Origin: Plantactinospora mayteni
Lineage (GTDB): Bacteria > Actinomycetota > Actinomycetes > Mycobacteriales > Micromonosporaceae
Reading direction: 5' to 3'
Length of the DNA: 64,000 nt
Assembly: GCF_016862935.1 (NCBI RefSeq)
Contig: NZ_BONX01000002.1
Location: 366,917 to 430,916 of the forward strand
Under the pieces are notes generated by a model. It made no database searches. It had not been told where the DNA came from and saw only the letters and a program-made list of their open reading frames with translations. Numbering within the stretch: position 1 is the stretch's first letter; every line of letters begins with the position of its first letter. Made by a program: the position numbers and the translations under genes. Below are positions 24,230 through 33,293 of this stretch, one piece after another.

Positions 24230-27200
24230 ATGCAGACGCCACCGCCCGCCCCTGCCGTACCCGCCGCCGACCTTCCCGCGCTCCGGGCCCGGCTGCCGGA
24301 GTTGATGTTCCGTGACCAGCGCCGGATCCAGCGTCGGCTGGACGGCCTGGCCAAGATCCGTGATCTCGGGCGGCGACAGGCGGCCACCGCCGAGATCGCC
24401 GCCGAGGTCGACACGGCGGAGCAGCGACTCGCCCGCCGCCGGGCCGCCGTACCGGTGATCACCTATCCGGCCGGGTTACCGGTCAGCGAGCGCAAGGACG
24501 ACCTGCTCGCCGCGATCCGGGACCACCAGGTGGTGATCGTGGCCGGCGAGACCGGCTCCGGCAAGACCACCCAGCTACCCAAGATCTGCCTGGAGCTGGG
24601 GCGGGGCGTCCGGGGGCTGATCGGGCACACCCAGCCGCGCCGGCTGGCCGCGCGTACGGTGGCGGACCGGATCGCCGACGAACTCGGTACCGAGCTGGGC
24701 GGGGTGGTCGGCTACAAGGTCCGCTTCACCGACCAGGTCGGGGACGGCACGCTGGTCAAGCTGATGACCGACGGCATCCTGCTCGCCGAACTCCAGCAGG
24801 ACCGGATGCTCCGGCAGTACGACACGCTGATCATCGACGAGGCGCACGAGCGCAGCCTCAACATCGACTTCATCCTCGGCTACCTGGCGCAACTCCTGCC
24901 CCGCCGCCCCGACCTCAAGGTGGTCATCACTTCGGCGACCATCGACCCGGAGCGGTTCGCCCGGCACTTCGCCCGGGACGACGAGCCGGCGCCGGTGCTG
25001 GAGGTCTCCGGCCGGACCTATCCGGTCGAGACCCGCTACCGGCCGCTGGTCGAGTTGGGCGACAGCGAGGACCCGGACGACGACGGGGACACCGTCCGGG
25101 ACCAGATCCAGGCGATCGGCGACGCGGTGCAGGAGTTGGCCGCCGAGGGGCCCGGGGACGTGCTGGTCTTCCTCAGCGGCGAACGGGAGATCCGGGACAC
25201 CGCCGACGCGCTGGGGAAACTGGTGCAGAACCGCCCGGCCCTGCGGGACACCGAGATCCTGCCGCTGTACGCCCGGCTCTCCACCGCCGAGCAGCACCGG
25301 GTCTTCCAGCCGCACCGGGGCCGTCGGGTCGTACTCGCCACCAACGTCGCCGAGACCTCGCTGACGGTGCCCGGCATCAAGTACGTGGTGGATCCCGGCA
25401 CCGCCCGGATCTCCCGGTACAGCCACCGGCTGAAGGTGCAGCGGCTGCCGATCGAGCCGGTCTCCCAGGCGTCGGCGAACCAGCGCAAGGGGCGCTGTGG
25501 GCGTACCTCGGACGGGATCTGCATCCGGCTCTACGACGAGCCGGACTTCCTCGGCCGGCCCGAGTTCACCGATCCGGAGATCCTGCGTACCAACCTCGCC
25601 TCGGTCATCCTCCAGATGACCGCGATCGGGCTGGGCGACATCGCCGCGTTCCCGTTCATCGACCCGCCGGACAAGCGCAACATCGCCGACGGGGTCAACC
25701 TGCTGCGCGAACTGGGCGCGCTGGAGGAGACCGGCGAGGAGACCGGGCACCGGCTGACCCCGCTGGGCCGCCGGCTGGCGCAACTCCCGGTCGACCCCCG
25801 GCTGGCCCGGATGGTGCTGGAGGGCGAGCGCAACGGCTGCGCGACCGAGGTGTCGGTGATCGCCGCCGCGCTGTCCATCCAGGATCCCCGGGAGCGGCCG
25901 GCGGACAAGCAGGCCCAGGCCGACCAGGCGCACGCCCGGTTCACCGACAAGGAGTCGGACTTCGCCGCGCTGCTCAACCTGTGGCGATATCTCCAGGAGC
26001 AGCAGCGGGCGCTGTCGTCCAGCGGGTTCCGCCGGATGTGCAGGGCCGAATACCTCAACTACCTGCGGGTCCGGGAGTGGCAGGACATCAACTCCCAGCT
26101 CCGCCAGGTGCTCCGGACCACCGGCGGCGCGGCGTCCGAGGGCCGTCCGGGCCGTGGCCGACGCGACGGTGATCCCGCCCCCGACGACCCCGGCACGGGT
26201 ACGACGGCAGCGGCCACGACGACAGCGGCCGGCGACGCGACACCGGAGAGCATCGACACCGACCGGATCCACCAGTCGCTGCTGGCCGGGCTGCTCTCGC
26301 ACGTGGGGCTGAAGGAGGCGCAGAAGAACGAGTACCTCGGCGCCCGGGGTGCCAAGTTCGGGCTGTTCCCCGGCTCGGCGCTGTTCCGGAAGCCGCCGCG
26401 CTGGGTGATGGCCGCCGAGCTGGTCGAGACGTCCCGGCTCTGGGGCCGGGTGGCGGCCCGGATCGAGCCGGAGTGGGTCGAGACGCTCGCCCCGCACCTG
26501 GTGAAACGCAGCTACAGCGAGCCGCACTGGGAGAAGAAGCAGGGCGCCGTGATGGCCTTCGAGAAGGTCACCCTCTACGGCATCCCGCTGGTCAGTGGCC
26601 GGAAGGTCAACTTCGGCCGGATCGACCCGGTGCTGAGTCGGGACCTGTTCATCCGGCACGCGCTGGTGGAGGGCGACTGGCAGACCCACCACAAGTTCTT
26701 CACCGACAACCGGGCTCTGCTCGACGAGGTCGAGGAGTTGGAGCACCGGGCCCGGCGCCGGGACATCCTGGTCGACGACGAGACGCTCTACTCCTTCTAC
26801 GACCAGCGCATCCCCGCCGACGTGGTCTCCGGCCGGCACTTCGACATCTGGTGGAAGCGGACCCGCCGGGACCGGCCCGACCTGCTCACCTTCGACCGGC
26901 AGATGCTGGTCAACGAGGGCCGGGGCGGGGTCGACGCGGCGGACTACCCCGACGAGTGGCACTCGGACGGGGTGGCGCTGCCGTTGACGTACCGGTTCGA
27001 GCCGGGGACGGAGACCGACGGGGTGACGGTGGACATCCCGCTGCCGATGCTCAACCAGGTCGACGCGGAGAGCTTCGACTGGCAGGTACCGGGACTGCGC
27101 GAGGAGCTGGTGGTGGCGCTGATCCGGTCGCTGCCGAAGGCCGTACGCCGGAATTTCGTCCCGGTGCCGGACTACGCCCGGGCGGTGCTGGCCACGATCA

Positions 27201-28306
27201 CGCCGGGCCGGGAGCCGCTGCTCGACGCGCTGACCCGGGAGCTGCGCCGGATGACCGGGGTGACCGTGCCGCGCGACGCCTGGGACACCGACCGGCTGCC
27301 GGCACACCTGCGCCCGACCTACCGGGTGGTCGGCGAGGAGCGGCAGACCGTCGCGGAGGGCAAGGACCTGCCGGCGTTGCAACGGCAGCTCACCACCCAG
27401 ATACGCCGGATGGTGGCCGCCGCCGCCCCGGACGTCGAACGCTCCGGGCTGCGGGAGTGGAGCATCGGCACGCTGCCGAGGTCGATCGAGCAGGACCGGG
27501 CCGGCTACCTGGTGACCGCCTATCCGGCGCTGACCGACGAGGGCGACAGTGTCGGGGTACGGGTCTTCGAGACCGAGGCGGAGCAGCGCCGGCAGATGTG
27601 GGCCGGTACCCGACGGCTGCTCCGGCTGACCCTCGGCTCGCCGCAGAAGTTCGTCTCCGGGCGGCTCTCCAACGAGGCGAAGTTGGCGCTGAGCCGCAAC
27701 CCGCACCGCAACGTGCAGGACCTGCTCGACGACGCGGCCGACGCGGCGGTGGACAAGCTGGTGGCCGATGCCGGCGGGCCGGCCTGGGACGCCGACGGTT
27801 TCGCCGTGCTGCGCGACCGGGTCCGGGCGGAGCTGGTCGACACCACCGTCGAGGTCGTCGACCGGGTACGCCGGGTGCTCGCCACCGCCTACACGGTGGA
27901 GCAGCGGCTGACCCGGACCAACAGCCTGACCCTGGTGGCGGCGCTGGCCGACATCCGGGCCCAGCTCTCCGCTCTGGTGCACCGGGGCTTCGTCACCGAG
28001 GCCGGTTACGCCCGGCTCGGCGACCTGCCGCGCTATCTGACCGCGATCGAGCGCCGCCTCGACCGGCTGCCGCAGAACCCGCAGCGGGACCGCGACCAGC
28101 AGGCCCGGATCACCCAGGTGCAGAACGAATACCGGGAGATGGTCGACGCGCTGCCGCCGGCCCGCCGGGGCGACGACGCGGTACGGCAGATCCGCTGGAT
28201 GATCGAGGAGCTCCGGGTGAACGTCTTCGCCCAGGCCCTCGGTACGCCGTACCCGATCTCGGAGCAGCGGATCTACCGGGCGATGGACGTCGCCGAGGCC
28301 GGCTGA
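24230..28306 (+). CDS. hrpA: ATP-dependent RNA helicase HrpA
   Basis: A 1358-residue DEAH-box helicase. GETGSGKTTQLPK (from about residue 105) is the Walker A motif, DEAHERSLNID (about 203) is motif II, SATI is motif III and QRKGRCGR is motif VI. The long C-terminal region (from about 690) corresponds to the HrpA-specific helicase-associated and DUF3418 parts. Length agrees with E. coli HrpA (about 1300). An Ala/Thr-rich insert lies near 640-680. HrpA unwinds RNA, and in E. coli it rescues stalled ribosomes. One in-frame TTA codon occurs near position 24475. This is a housekeeping gene outside the PKS operon. Confidence 0.96.
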   Translation: MQTPPPAPAVPAADLPALRARLPELMFRDQRRIQRRLDGLAKIRDLGRRQAATAEIAAEVDTAEQRLARRRAAVPVITYPAGLPVSERKDDLLAAIRDHQVVIVAGETGSGKTTQLPKICLELGRGVRGLIGHTQPRRLAARTVADRIADELGTELGGVVGYKVRFTDQVGDGTLVKLMTDGILLAELQQDRMLRQYDTLIIDEAHERSLNIDFILGYLAQLLPRRPDLKVVITSATIDPERFARHFARDDEPAPVLEVSGRTYPVETRYRPLVELGDSEDPDDDGDTVRDQIQAIGDAVQELAAEGPGDVLVFLSGEREIRDTADALGKLVQNRPALRDTEILPLYARLSTAEQHRVFQPHRGRRVVLATNVAETSLTVPGIKYVVDPGTARISRYSHRLKVQRLPIEPVSQASANQRKGRCGRTSDGICIRLYDEPDFLGRPEFTDPEILRTNLASVILQMTAIGLGDIAAFPFIDPPDKRNIADGVNLLRELGALEETGEETGHRLTPLGRRLAQLPVDPRLARMVLEGERNGCATEVSVIAAALSIQDPRERPADKQAQADQAHARFTDKESDFAALLNLWRYLQEQQRALSSSGFRRMCRAEYLNYLRVREWQDINSQLRQVLRTTGGAASEGRPGRGRRDGDPAPDDPGTGTTAAATTTAAGDATPESIDTDRIHQSLLAGLLSHVGLKEAQKNEYLGARGAKFGLFPGSALFRKPPRWVMAAELVETSRLWGRVAARIEPEWVETLAPHLVKRSYSEPHWEKKQGAVMAFEKVTLYGIPLVSGRKVNFGRIDPVLSRDLFIRHALVEGDWQTHHKFFTDNRALLDEVEELEHRARRRDILVDDETLYSFYDQRIPADVVSGRHFDIWWKRTRRDRPDLLTFDRQMLVNEGRGGVDAADYPDEWHSDGVALPLTYRFEPGTETDGVTVDIPLPMLNQVDAESFDWQVPGLREELVVALIRSLPKAVRRNFVPVPDYARAVLATITPGREPLLDALTRELRRMTGVTVPRDAWDTDRLPAHLRPTYRVVGEERQTVAEGKDLPALQRQLTTQIRRMVAAAAPDVERSGLREWSIGTLPRSIEQDRAGYLVTAYPALTDEGDSVGVRVFETEAEQRRQMWAGTRRLLRLTLGSPQKFVSGRLSNEAKLALSRNPHRNVQDLLDDAADAAVDKLVADAGGPAWDADGFAVLRDRVRAELVDTTVEVVDRVRRVLATAYTVEQRLTRTNSLTLVAALADIRAQLSALVHRGFVTEAGYARLGDLPRYLTAIERRLDRLPQNPQRDRDQQARITQVQNEYREMVDALPPARRGDDAVRQIRWMIEELRVNVFAQALGTPYPISEQRIYRAMDVAEAG

Positions 28307-28334
28307 GCCGGGAACGGTAAGTAACACGTAGAGA

Positions 28335-28364
28335 TTGACGGGTTCGAATAGGTTCGCGTAGGCT
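28335..28364 (+). promoter_or_regulatory. Candidate promoter of the ThuA/sugar-dehydrogenase gene
   Basis: TTGACG (28335-28340) and TAGGCT (28359-28364) are separated by 18 bases, a good actinomycete vegetative promoter. The spacer contains a direct repeat, GGTTCG-N4, twice at ten-base spacing (28341-28360). Confidence 0.5.
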
Positions 28365-28379
28365 GACCAGGTCGGCGGC

Positions 28380-28393
28380 GGTAAGCGCTTTCC
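28380..28393. promoter_or_regulatory. LacI-family operator-like palindrome
   Basis: GGTAAGC-GCTTTCC is a 14-base palindrome with one mismatch and a central CG, of the type bound by LacI-family sugar repressors in actinomycetes. It lies 16 bases after the predicted -10 and 33 bases before the start codon, a roadblock position. The regulator is not in the window. Confidence 0.6.
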
Positions 28394-28426
28394 ATTTCCC
28401 GTTTTCTCAAGTCCGGGAGCGCCCGT

Positions 28427-31400
28427 ATGAGACGCCACCGCACGACCACTCTCGCCCTGCTCACGATCGTGACCCTGCTGCTGGGCATGGCACCCGTCCC
28501 CGCCTCGGCCGCGGCCCGGTTCCGGGTCCTGGTCTTCTCCAAGACGACGAACTACTACCACGACTCGATCCCGGCCGGCATCGCCGCGATCGAGCGGCTC
28601 GGCGCCGCACACGACTTCGAGGTCGAGGCGACCACCGACGCCGGGGCGTTCACCGACGCCAACCTCGGCCGGTTCGACGCGCTGGTCTTCAACAACACCA
28701 ACTCCACGCCGGAGTCCGGTGACCTGCTCGACGCGGCACAGCGGGCCGCGTTGCAGAACTTCGTCCGGGCCGGTGGCGGCTGGGTCGGCCTGCACGCCGC
28801 CTCGGCCAGCGAACGCGACTGGACCTGGTACGAGGGCCTGGTCGGCACCATCTTCGACTTCCATCCCGACTTCTCCGCCACCGGCGGCACCTACCCGGGC
28901 CGGATCAAGGTGCTGGACGGGGCACATCCGTCCACGAAGGACCTGCCGGAGCTGTGGGAGCGTGGCGAGGAGTGGTACAACTGGCGTACCAACCCGACCG
29001 GCAAGGTGCACACGCTGGCCCAGATCAAGGTCCGGGACGGCATCCCCGGGATGGACGAGGGGCACGACCACGCGTACTCGTGGTGCCAGAACTACGACGG
29101 CGGCCGGTCCTGGTTCACCGCTGGCGGGCATGCCGGCTCCGCCTTTTCCGAGCCGGCCTTCCTGGCCCACCTGCGCGGCGGCATCGAGTGGGCGGCCGGC
29201 GCGGTCCCCGGCGACTGCGGCGCCACCCGGACCGGCAACTTCCAGCGGGTACCGCTGGTCAGCGAGGACCTGGCCGACCCGTTCGAGCTGGCCGTGGCGC
29301 CGGACCGGCGGGTCTTCTACATCCAGCGGACCGGCGCGGTGAAGGTGATCGACCAGGAGACGCTGAACGTCCGCACCCTGATCGACTTCGCCTACACCCC
29401 GGCCCAGACCAGCCAGTCCGACGGGCTGCTCGGGATGACCCTGGACAACGACTTCGGCACCAACAACTGGATCTACCTGCTCTGGTCGGACAAGACCGCC
29501 AACCAGCTCAACTTGTCCCGGTTCACCGTCACCGGCGACACCATCGCGCTGAGCAGCGAGAAGCGGCTGCTGACCATCCCCACCTACCGGGGCGAGGGGC
29601 GGGCCAACTCGCACATGGGCGGCTCGCTGACCATGGACCGGCACGGCAACCTCTATGCCGGGATCGGCGACAACACCGACCCCTTCGAGTCCAGCGGCTA
29701 CGCCCCGATCGACGAGCGGGCCGGTCGGCGGGCCTGGGACGCGCAGGCGACCGCCGGGAACACCAACGACCTGCGGGGCAAGATCCTCCGGATCACCCCC
29801 CGCCCCGATGGCACGTACGCGGTGCCGAGCGGCAACCTCTTCGCGCCCGGGACGGCCCGGACCCGGCCGGAGGTCTACGCGATGGGGATGCGCAACCCGT
29901 TCCGGATCACCGTCGACCCGTTGACCGACGCGCTGCTGGTCGCCGACTACGGGCCGGACGCGCGGGCCGCCGACCCGAACCGGGGTCCGGAGGGGACGGT
30001 GGAGTTCAACCGGATCACCAGCGCCGGCAACTACGGCTGGCCGTACTGCACCGGCGACAATGTGCCGTTCAACGACTACAACTTCGCCACCTCGACGCCG
30101 GGGCCGAAGTTCAACTGCGGTGCGCTGGTCAACAACTCCCCCAACAACACCGGGCTGACCACCCTGCCGGCGGCCCGCTCGGCCCTGGTCTGGTACGCCT
30201 ACTCCGCCTCGGCCGGCTTCCCCGAGCTGGGTACCGGCGGCGGTGGCCCGATGAGCGGCCCGGTCTACGACTACGACCCGGCCAACCCGAGACCGACCAA
30301 GTTCCCGGAGTACTACGAGGGCAAGTGGATCGTCTACGAGCTGACCCGGCAGTGGTGGAAGACCCTCTCGACGCACGAGACGGCGCAGACCTTCACCGAC
30401 CCGAGGTTCGGGCCGACCCGGGTCGGCGACCTCCAGTCGATCAACGGGATCTTCGGCGACATGAGCTGGATCCAGCCCTTCGAGGCGGAGTTCGGCCCGG
30501 ACGGCTCGCTCTACGTGATCGATTTCGGGGTCGGCAGTGGCAGTGGCCGGGGCGGCAGCAACGAGGGCGCCGGGATCTACCGGATCGACTACGTCGCCAA
30601 CGGCCGCCCGCCGGTGGCGAAGCTGACCGTGGACCGGGACAACGGCCCGGGACCGCTGACGGTCCGGTTCTCCAGCGCCGGCTCCGCCTCGGGTGACGGC
30701 ACGCCGATCGCGTACGCCTGGGACCTCGACGGCGACGGTGACACCGACTCGACGGCGGCGAACCCGACGCACACGTACCCGGATCGGGGCCGGTTCACCG
30801 CCCGGCTGACGGTCAGCACCGCCCGGGGACTCAGCTCGGTGGCGACCGCGCAGATCACGGTCGGCAACACCCGGCCGACGGTCGCACTGAACGTGCCGAA
30901 CGGCGGCTTCTTCGACTTCGGCGACCAGATCCCGTACGCGGTCACGGTCACCGACCCGGAGGAGAGCACCGTCGACTGTGCCCGGGTGGTCACCCAGACC
31001 CAGCTCGGGCACGACAGCCACAGCCATCCGATGGACAACTACGTCGGCTGCTCCGGAACGGTCGACACCGAGGCGACCGGCGGGGACGGGCACGGTCCGG
31101 GCCAGAACCTCTACACGGTGCTGACCGCCCAGTACACCGACGGTGGCGGCCCCGGCGGGGTACCGGCGCTGGTCGGCTCGGTTCGGCACGAGTTGCAGAC
31201 CAAGAGCAAGGAGGCGGAGCACTTCGACGCCGCCAACGGGATCCAGGTGCTGGACCGGGCCACGGCCAGGGCCGGCCGGCGGATCGGCGACGTCGACCAC
31301 GGCGAGTGGATCAGCTTCGCCCCGGTCAACCTGACCGGGATCAGCACGGTCACCGCCGGGGTCAGCTCGGGCAGCACCGGCGGCACCATCGAGTTCCGGG

Positions 31401-31873
31401 CCGGCTCGCCGACCGGGCAACTGCTCGGCACGATGCCGGTCGGCAGCACCGGCGGCTGGGACAACGTGGTCTCGCCGACGGTCAACCTGGCCAATCCCGG
31501 CGGGACGTTCTCCCTCTACCTGGTCTTCGTCAACCCGGCGCAGACCGGTGGCACGCCCGACCTGCTCTCACTGGACTGGCTGCGGTTCAACGGCGCGGGC
31601 GTGAAGCGGGAGACCGGTGGCAGTGTCTCGGTCACCGCCACCCCACGGACCGGGACCGCGCCGCTGTCGGTGGCGTTCGGCGCCACCGTCACCCCGGCGG
31701 CCGGGCGGACGATCACCGACCGGGCCTGGGACTTCGGCGACAACACCCCGGTCGTGCACGCGGCGTCGACGACCCACGCGTACGCCCGGCCGGGCACCTA
31801 CACCGCCCGGCTGACCGTCACCGACAGCGCCGGAGCAACCATGTCGAGTCACCTCGCGATCACCGTACGTTGA
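28427..31873 (+). CDS. Secreted ThuA / glucose-sorbosone dehydrogenase-like / PKD / CBM6-like protein
   Basis: This 1148-residue exported protein opens with a Sec signal peptide (MRRHRTTTLALLTIVTLLL, cleavage after about residue 29 at ASA). Next is a ThuA/trehalose-utilisation domain (about 32-265) with FSKTTNYYHDSIPAG and GGWVGLHAAS. A PQQ-dependent sugar-dehydrogenase-like beta-propeller follows (about 270-720; SDGLLGMTLDND, NTNDLRGKILRI, GMRNPFRI). Then come a PKD domain (about 725-820; YAWDLDGDGDTDS), a spacer, a CBM6-like carbohydrate-binding module (about 925-1045; HGEWISF) and a final PKD domain (about 1062-1148; RAWDFGDNTP). It probably binds and oxidises or processes polysaccharide outside the cell. 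The upstream palindrome suggests sugar control. Confidence 0.9.
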   Translation: MRRHRTTTLALLTIVTLLLGMAPVPASAAARFRVLVFSKTTNYYHDSIPAGIAAIERLGAAHDFEVEATTDAGAFTDANLGRFDALVFNNTNSTPESGDLLDAAQRAALQNFVRAGGGWVGLHAASASERDWTWYEGLVGTIFDFHPDFSATGGTYPGRIKVLDGAHPSTKDLPELWERGEEWYNWRTNPTGKVHTLAQIKVRDGIPGMDEGHDHAYSWCQNYDGGRSWFTAGGHAGSAFSEPAFLAHLRGGIEWAAGAVPGDCGATRTGNFQRVPLVSEDLADPFELAVAPDRRVFYIQRTGAVKVIDQETLNVRTLIDFAYTPAQTSQSDGLLGMTLDNDFGTNNWIYLLWSDKTANQLNLSRFTVTGDTIALSSEKRLLTIPTYRGEGRANSHMGGSLTMDRHGNLYAGIGDNTDPFESSGYAPIDERAGRRAWDAQATAGNTNDLRGKILRITPRPDGTYAVPSGNLFAPGTARTRPEVYAMGMRNPFRITVDPLTDALLVADYGPDARAADPNRGPEGTVEFNRITSAGNYGWPYCTGDNVPFNDYNFATSTPGPKFNCGALVNNSPNNTGLTTLPAARSALVWYAYSASAGFPELGTGGGGPMSGPVYDYDPANPRPTKFPEYYEGKWIVYELTRQWWKTLSTHETAQTFTDPRFGPTRVGDLQSINGIFGDMSWIQPFEAEFGPDGSLYVIDFGVGSGSGRGGSNEGAGIYRIDYVANGRPPVAKLTVDRDNGPGPLTVRFSSAGSASGDGTPIAYAWDLDGDGDTDSTAANPTHTYPDRGRFTARLTVSTARGLSSVATAQITVGNTRPTVALNVPNGGFFDFGDQIPYAVTVTDPEESTVDCARVVTQTQLGHDSHSHPMDNYVGCSGTVDTEATGGDGHGPGQNLYTVLTAQYTDGGGPGGVPALVGSVRHELQTKSKEAEHFDAANGIQVLDRATARAGRRIGDVDHGEWISFAPVNLTGISTVTAGVSSGSTGGTIEFRAGSPTGQLLGTMPVGSTGGWDNVVSPTVNLANPGGTFSLYLVFVNPAQTGGTPDLLSLDWLRFNGAGVKRETGGSVSVTATPRTGTAPLSVAFGATVTPAAGRTITDRAWDFGDNTPVVHAASTTHAYARPGTYTARLTVTDSAGATMSSHLAITVR

Positions 31874-31976
31874 CAAACTGCCGGGTGGGGCCGTGCGGCG
31901 GCGGCCCACCCGGGTTCGGATCTCCCCCTCGACGGCGGCGGGTGGTGAGCGACACAGCCATCCCGGCCCTGACCAG

Positions 31977-32007
31977 TTGGAACGTCGGGGCCTTCGGTGA
32001 GTAGGCT
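31977..32007 (+). promoter_or_regulatory. Candidate promoter of the riboswitch-ABC transcript
   Basis: TTGGAA (31977-31982) and TAGGCT (32002-32007) are spaced by 19 bases. The -10 hexamer and its next four bases match the promoter at 28359 exactly (TAGGCTGACC). Transcription would begin just before the riboswitch. Confidence 0.4.
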
Positions 32008-32016
32008 GACCGTCGG

Positions 32017-32102
32017 CCATCCAGAGCGACCGAGAGACCTGGCTCGTCGACGTCGCAGCAACCCCCCACCGTGGGTGCGGGTGCTACCGCCAGGATCGAT
32101 GG
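32017..32102 (+). ncRNA. SAM riboswitch (S-box-like)
   Basis: The stretch contains the ordered S-box core: CCAGAGCGACCGAGAGACC, GGCTCGTCGACG, CGCAGCAACC, then GGGTGCTACCGCC and a closing GATGG. The outer helix P1 pairs CCATC (32017-32021) with GATGG (32098-32102). The right P1 strand runs into GGAGG (32101-32105), the Shine-Dalgarno of the leader ORF that begins at 32113. Ligand binding would therefore stabilise P1 and hide the ribosome site, which points to translational control. The genes downstream encode an amino-acid importer, so methionine or a sulfur amino acid is the likely substrate. Confidence 0.75.
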
Positions 32103-32112
32103 AGGTTTCGCA

Positions 32113-32226
32113 GTGCGCAGCATCCGAGCCGAGCGGACAAGCCGGCTCCATGTCACCTGGCACCGGTGGCGTCGACACGTCGACCTCTGCCGGACCAGCA
32201 CCATGCTCTGTCGCGGTCACGCCTGA
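32113..32226 (+). CDS. Putative cysteine-containing leader peptide
   Basis: This 37-residue GTG-start ORF ends in HVDLCRTSTMLCRGHA. It resembles the short VDL-x-R leader peptides found upstream of sulfur-metabolism genes in actinomycetes. GGAGG lies seven bases before the GTG. It is placed between the SAM riboswitch and the transporter genes. Directly after its stop, CCGACC-GCC-GGTCGG (32229-32243) can fold into a small hairpin. Ribosome position on the Cys codons near the end could affect downstream folding. The call rests on position, RBS and C-terminal pattern. Confidence 0.6.
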   Translation: MRSIRAERTSRLHVTWHRWRRHVDLCRTSTMLCRGHA

Positions 32227-32375
32227 CCCCGACCGCCGGTCGGCGGAGTTCCGACCATCTGATTGATCCCCTTCGAGGCGGCTGACCTCGGCGCTGTGGC
32301 ACGCCCACGACCGGTATCCGGTCCCGGGCATTGTCGGCGTCGCTGCCGCCGGATATTTCCTGGAGTTTCGTCACA

Positions 32376-33260
32376 ATGCGCTTCAACACCCTCGTCACCC
32401 GCCTGCTCTCCGGGGCCGCCGCCGTCGCGCTGCTCGGCGCGGTCGCCGCGTGCGGCGGCGGCTCGTCGGCCGGCGACGCCGCCGACAATCCTTACGGCCT
32501 GCTGCAACCCGGCACGCTGCGGGTCGGCACCCTGACCGACGCCCCGCCGAACGTGTATCTGAAGGACGGCAAGTTCACCGGCTTCGACAACGACCTGATG
32601 ACCGCCGTCGCCGGCAAGCTCGGGCTGAAGGTCGAGTTCGTCGGCACCGAGTTCTCCGCGCTGCTCGCCCAGGTCAACAACCACAGGTTCGATGCCGGCT
32701 CGTCGTCGATCACCATCACCGAGGCGCGGAAGAAGACCGTCGACTTCACCAACGGGTACGACTTCGGCTACTTCGGACTCGACGTACCGGCCGGCTCGCC
32801 GATCAGGAGCTTCGGCGAGCTGAAGGGCAAGCGGGTGGTCGTGGTGCAGGGCACCGTGCAGGACGACTACGCCACCAAGGAGGGCCTCGACCCCGTCCGG
32901 GTACCCGACTACAACGGCGCGATCAACCAGCTCAAGGCGAAGACCGCCGACGCCTGGATCTCGCCCGCCGAGATCGGCGAGAAGTCCGCACAGGACAGTG
33001 GCGGAAAGATCGTACTGGCCGAGAAGCAGCTCAGCTCGGCGCCGACCGCGTTCGCGGTGGCCAAGGGCGCCGACCCGCTGCGCGAGGCGCTGGACAAGGC
33101 CCTCGACCAGGTGATCGAGGACGGCACCTGGACCCGCCTCCAGGAGCAGTACTACCCGGGGCGGCCGGTACCGGAGAGCTTCAGGCCGGGCAGCGGCACG
33201 GTGACGTACCCGCCGGTCAAGGCCGGTCCGACGAGCCCGGCCGCCACTCCGGCGAACTGA
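32376..33260 (+). CDS. Amino-acid ABC transporter substrate-binding lipoprotein
   Basis: A 294-residue family-3 solute-binding protein. The lipoprotein signal ends in AVAAC, with Cys26 the lipidated residue. GTLRVGTLTDAPPNVYLKDGKFTGFDNDLM is the classic opening of polar amino-acid binders. ITITEARKKTVDFTNGY and the GTVQDDYATKEGLD lobe follow. First gene of a three-gene importer behind a SAM riboswitch, so sulfur amino acids are the favoured substrate, although the family also binds Glu, Gln and Arg. The Pro/Thr-rich tail is unstructured. ATG 32376 has GGAG ten bases upstream. Confidence 0.92.
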   Translation: MRFNTLVTRLLSGAAAVALLGAVAACGGGSSAGDAADNPYGLLQPGTLRVGTLTDAPPNVYLKDGKFTGFDNDLMTAVAGKLGLKVEFVGTEFSALLAQVNNHRFDAGSSSITITEARKKTVDFTNGYDFGYFGLDVPAGSPIRSFGELKGKRVVVVQGTVQDDYATKEGLDPVRVPDYNGAINQLKAKTADAWISPAEIGEKSAQDSGGKIVLAEKQLSSAPTAFAVAKGADPLREALDKALDQVIEDGTWTRLQEQYYPGRPVPESFRPGSGTVTYPPVKAGPTSPAATPAN

Positions 33261-33293
33261 TCCGGCAACTCCGGACCCGAGACAGGTGAGTTG

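Noticed and set aside
24575..31420. A minus-strand open frame of over 2200 codons opposite hrpA and the ThuA gene
   Set aside because: It is Arg/Pro/Gly/Val-rich low-complexity translation with no domain, and the plus-strand genes under it are fully supported. Long antisense frames are expected at this GC content.
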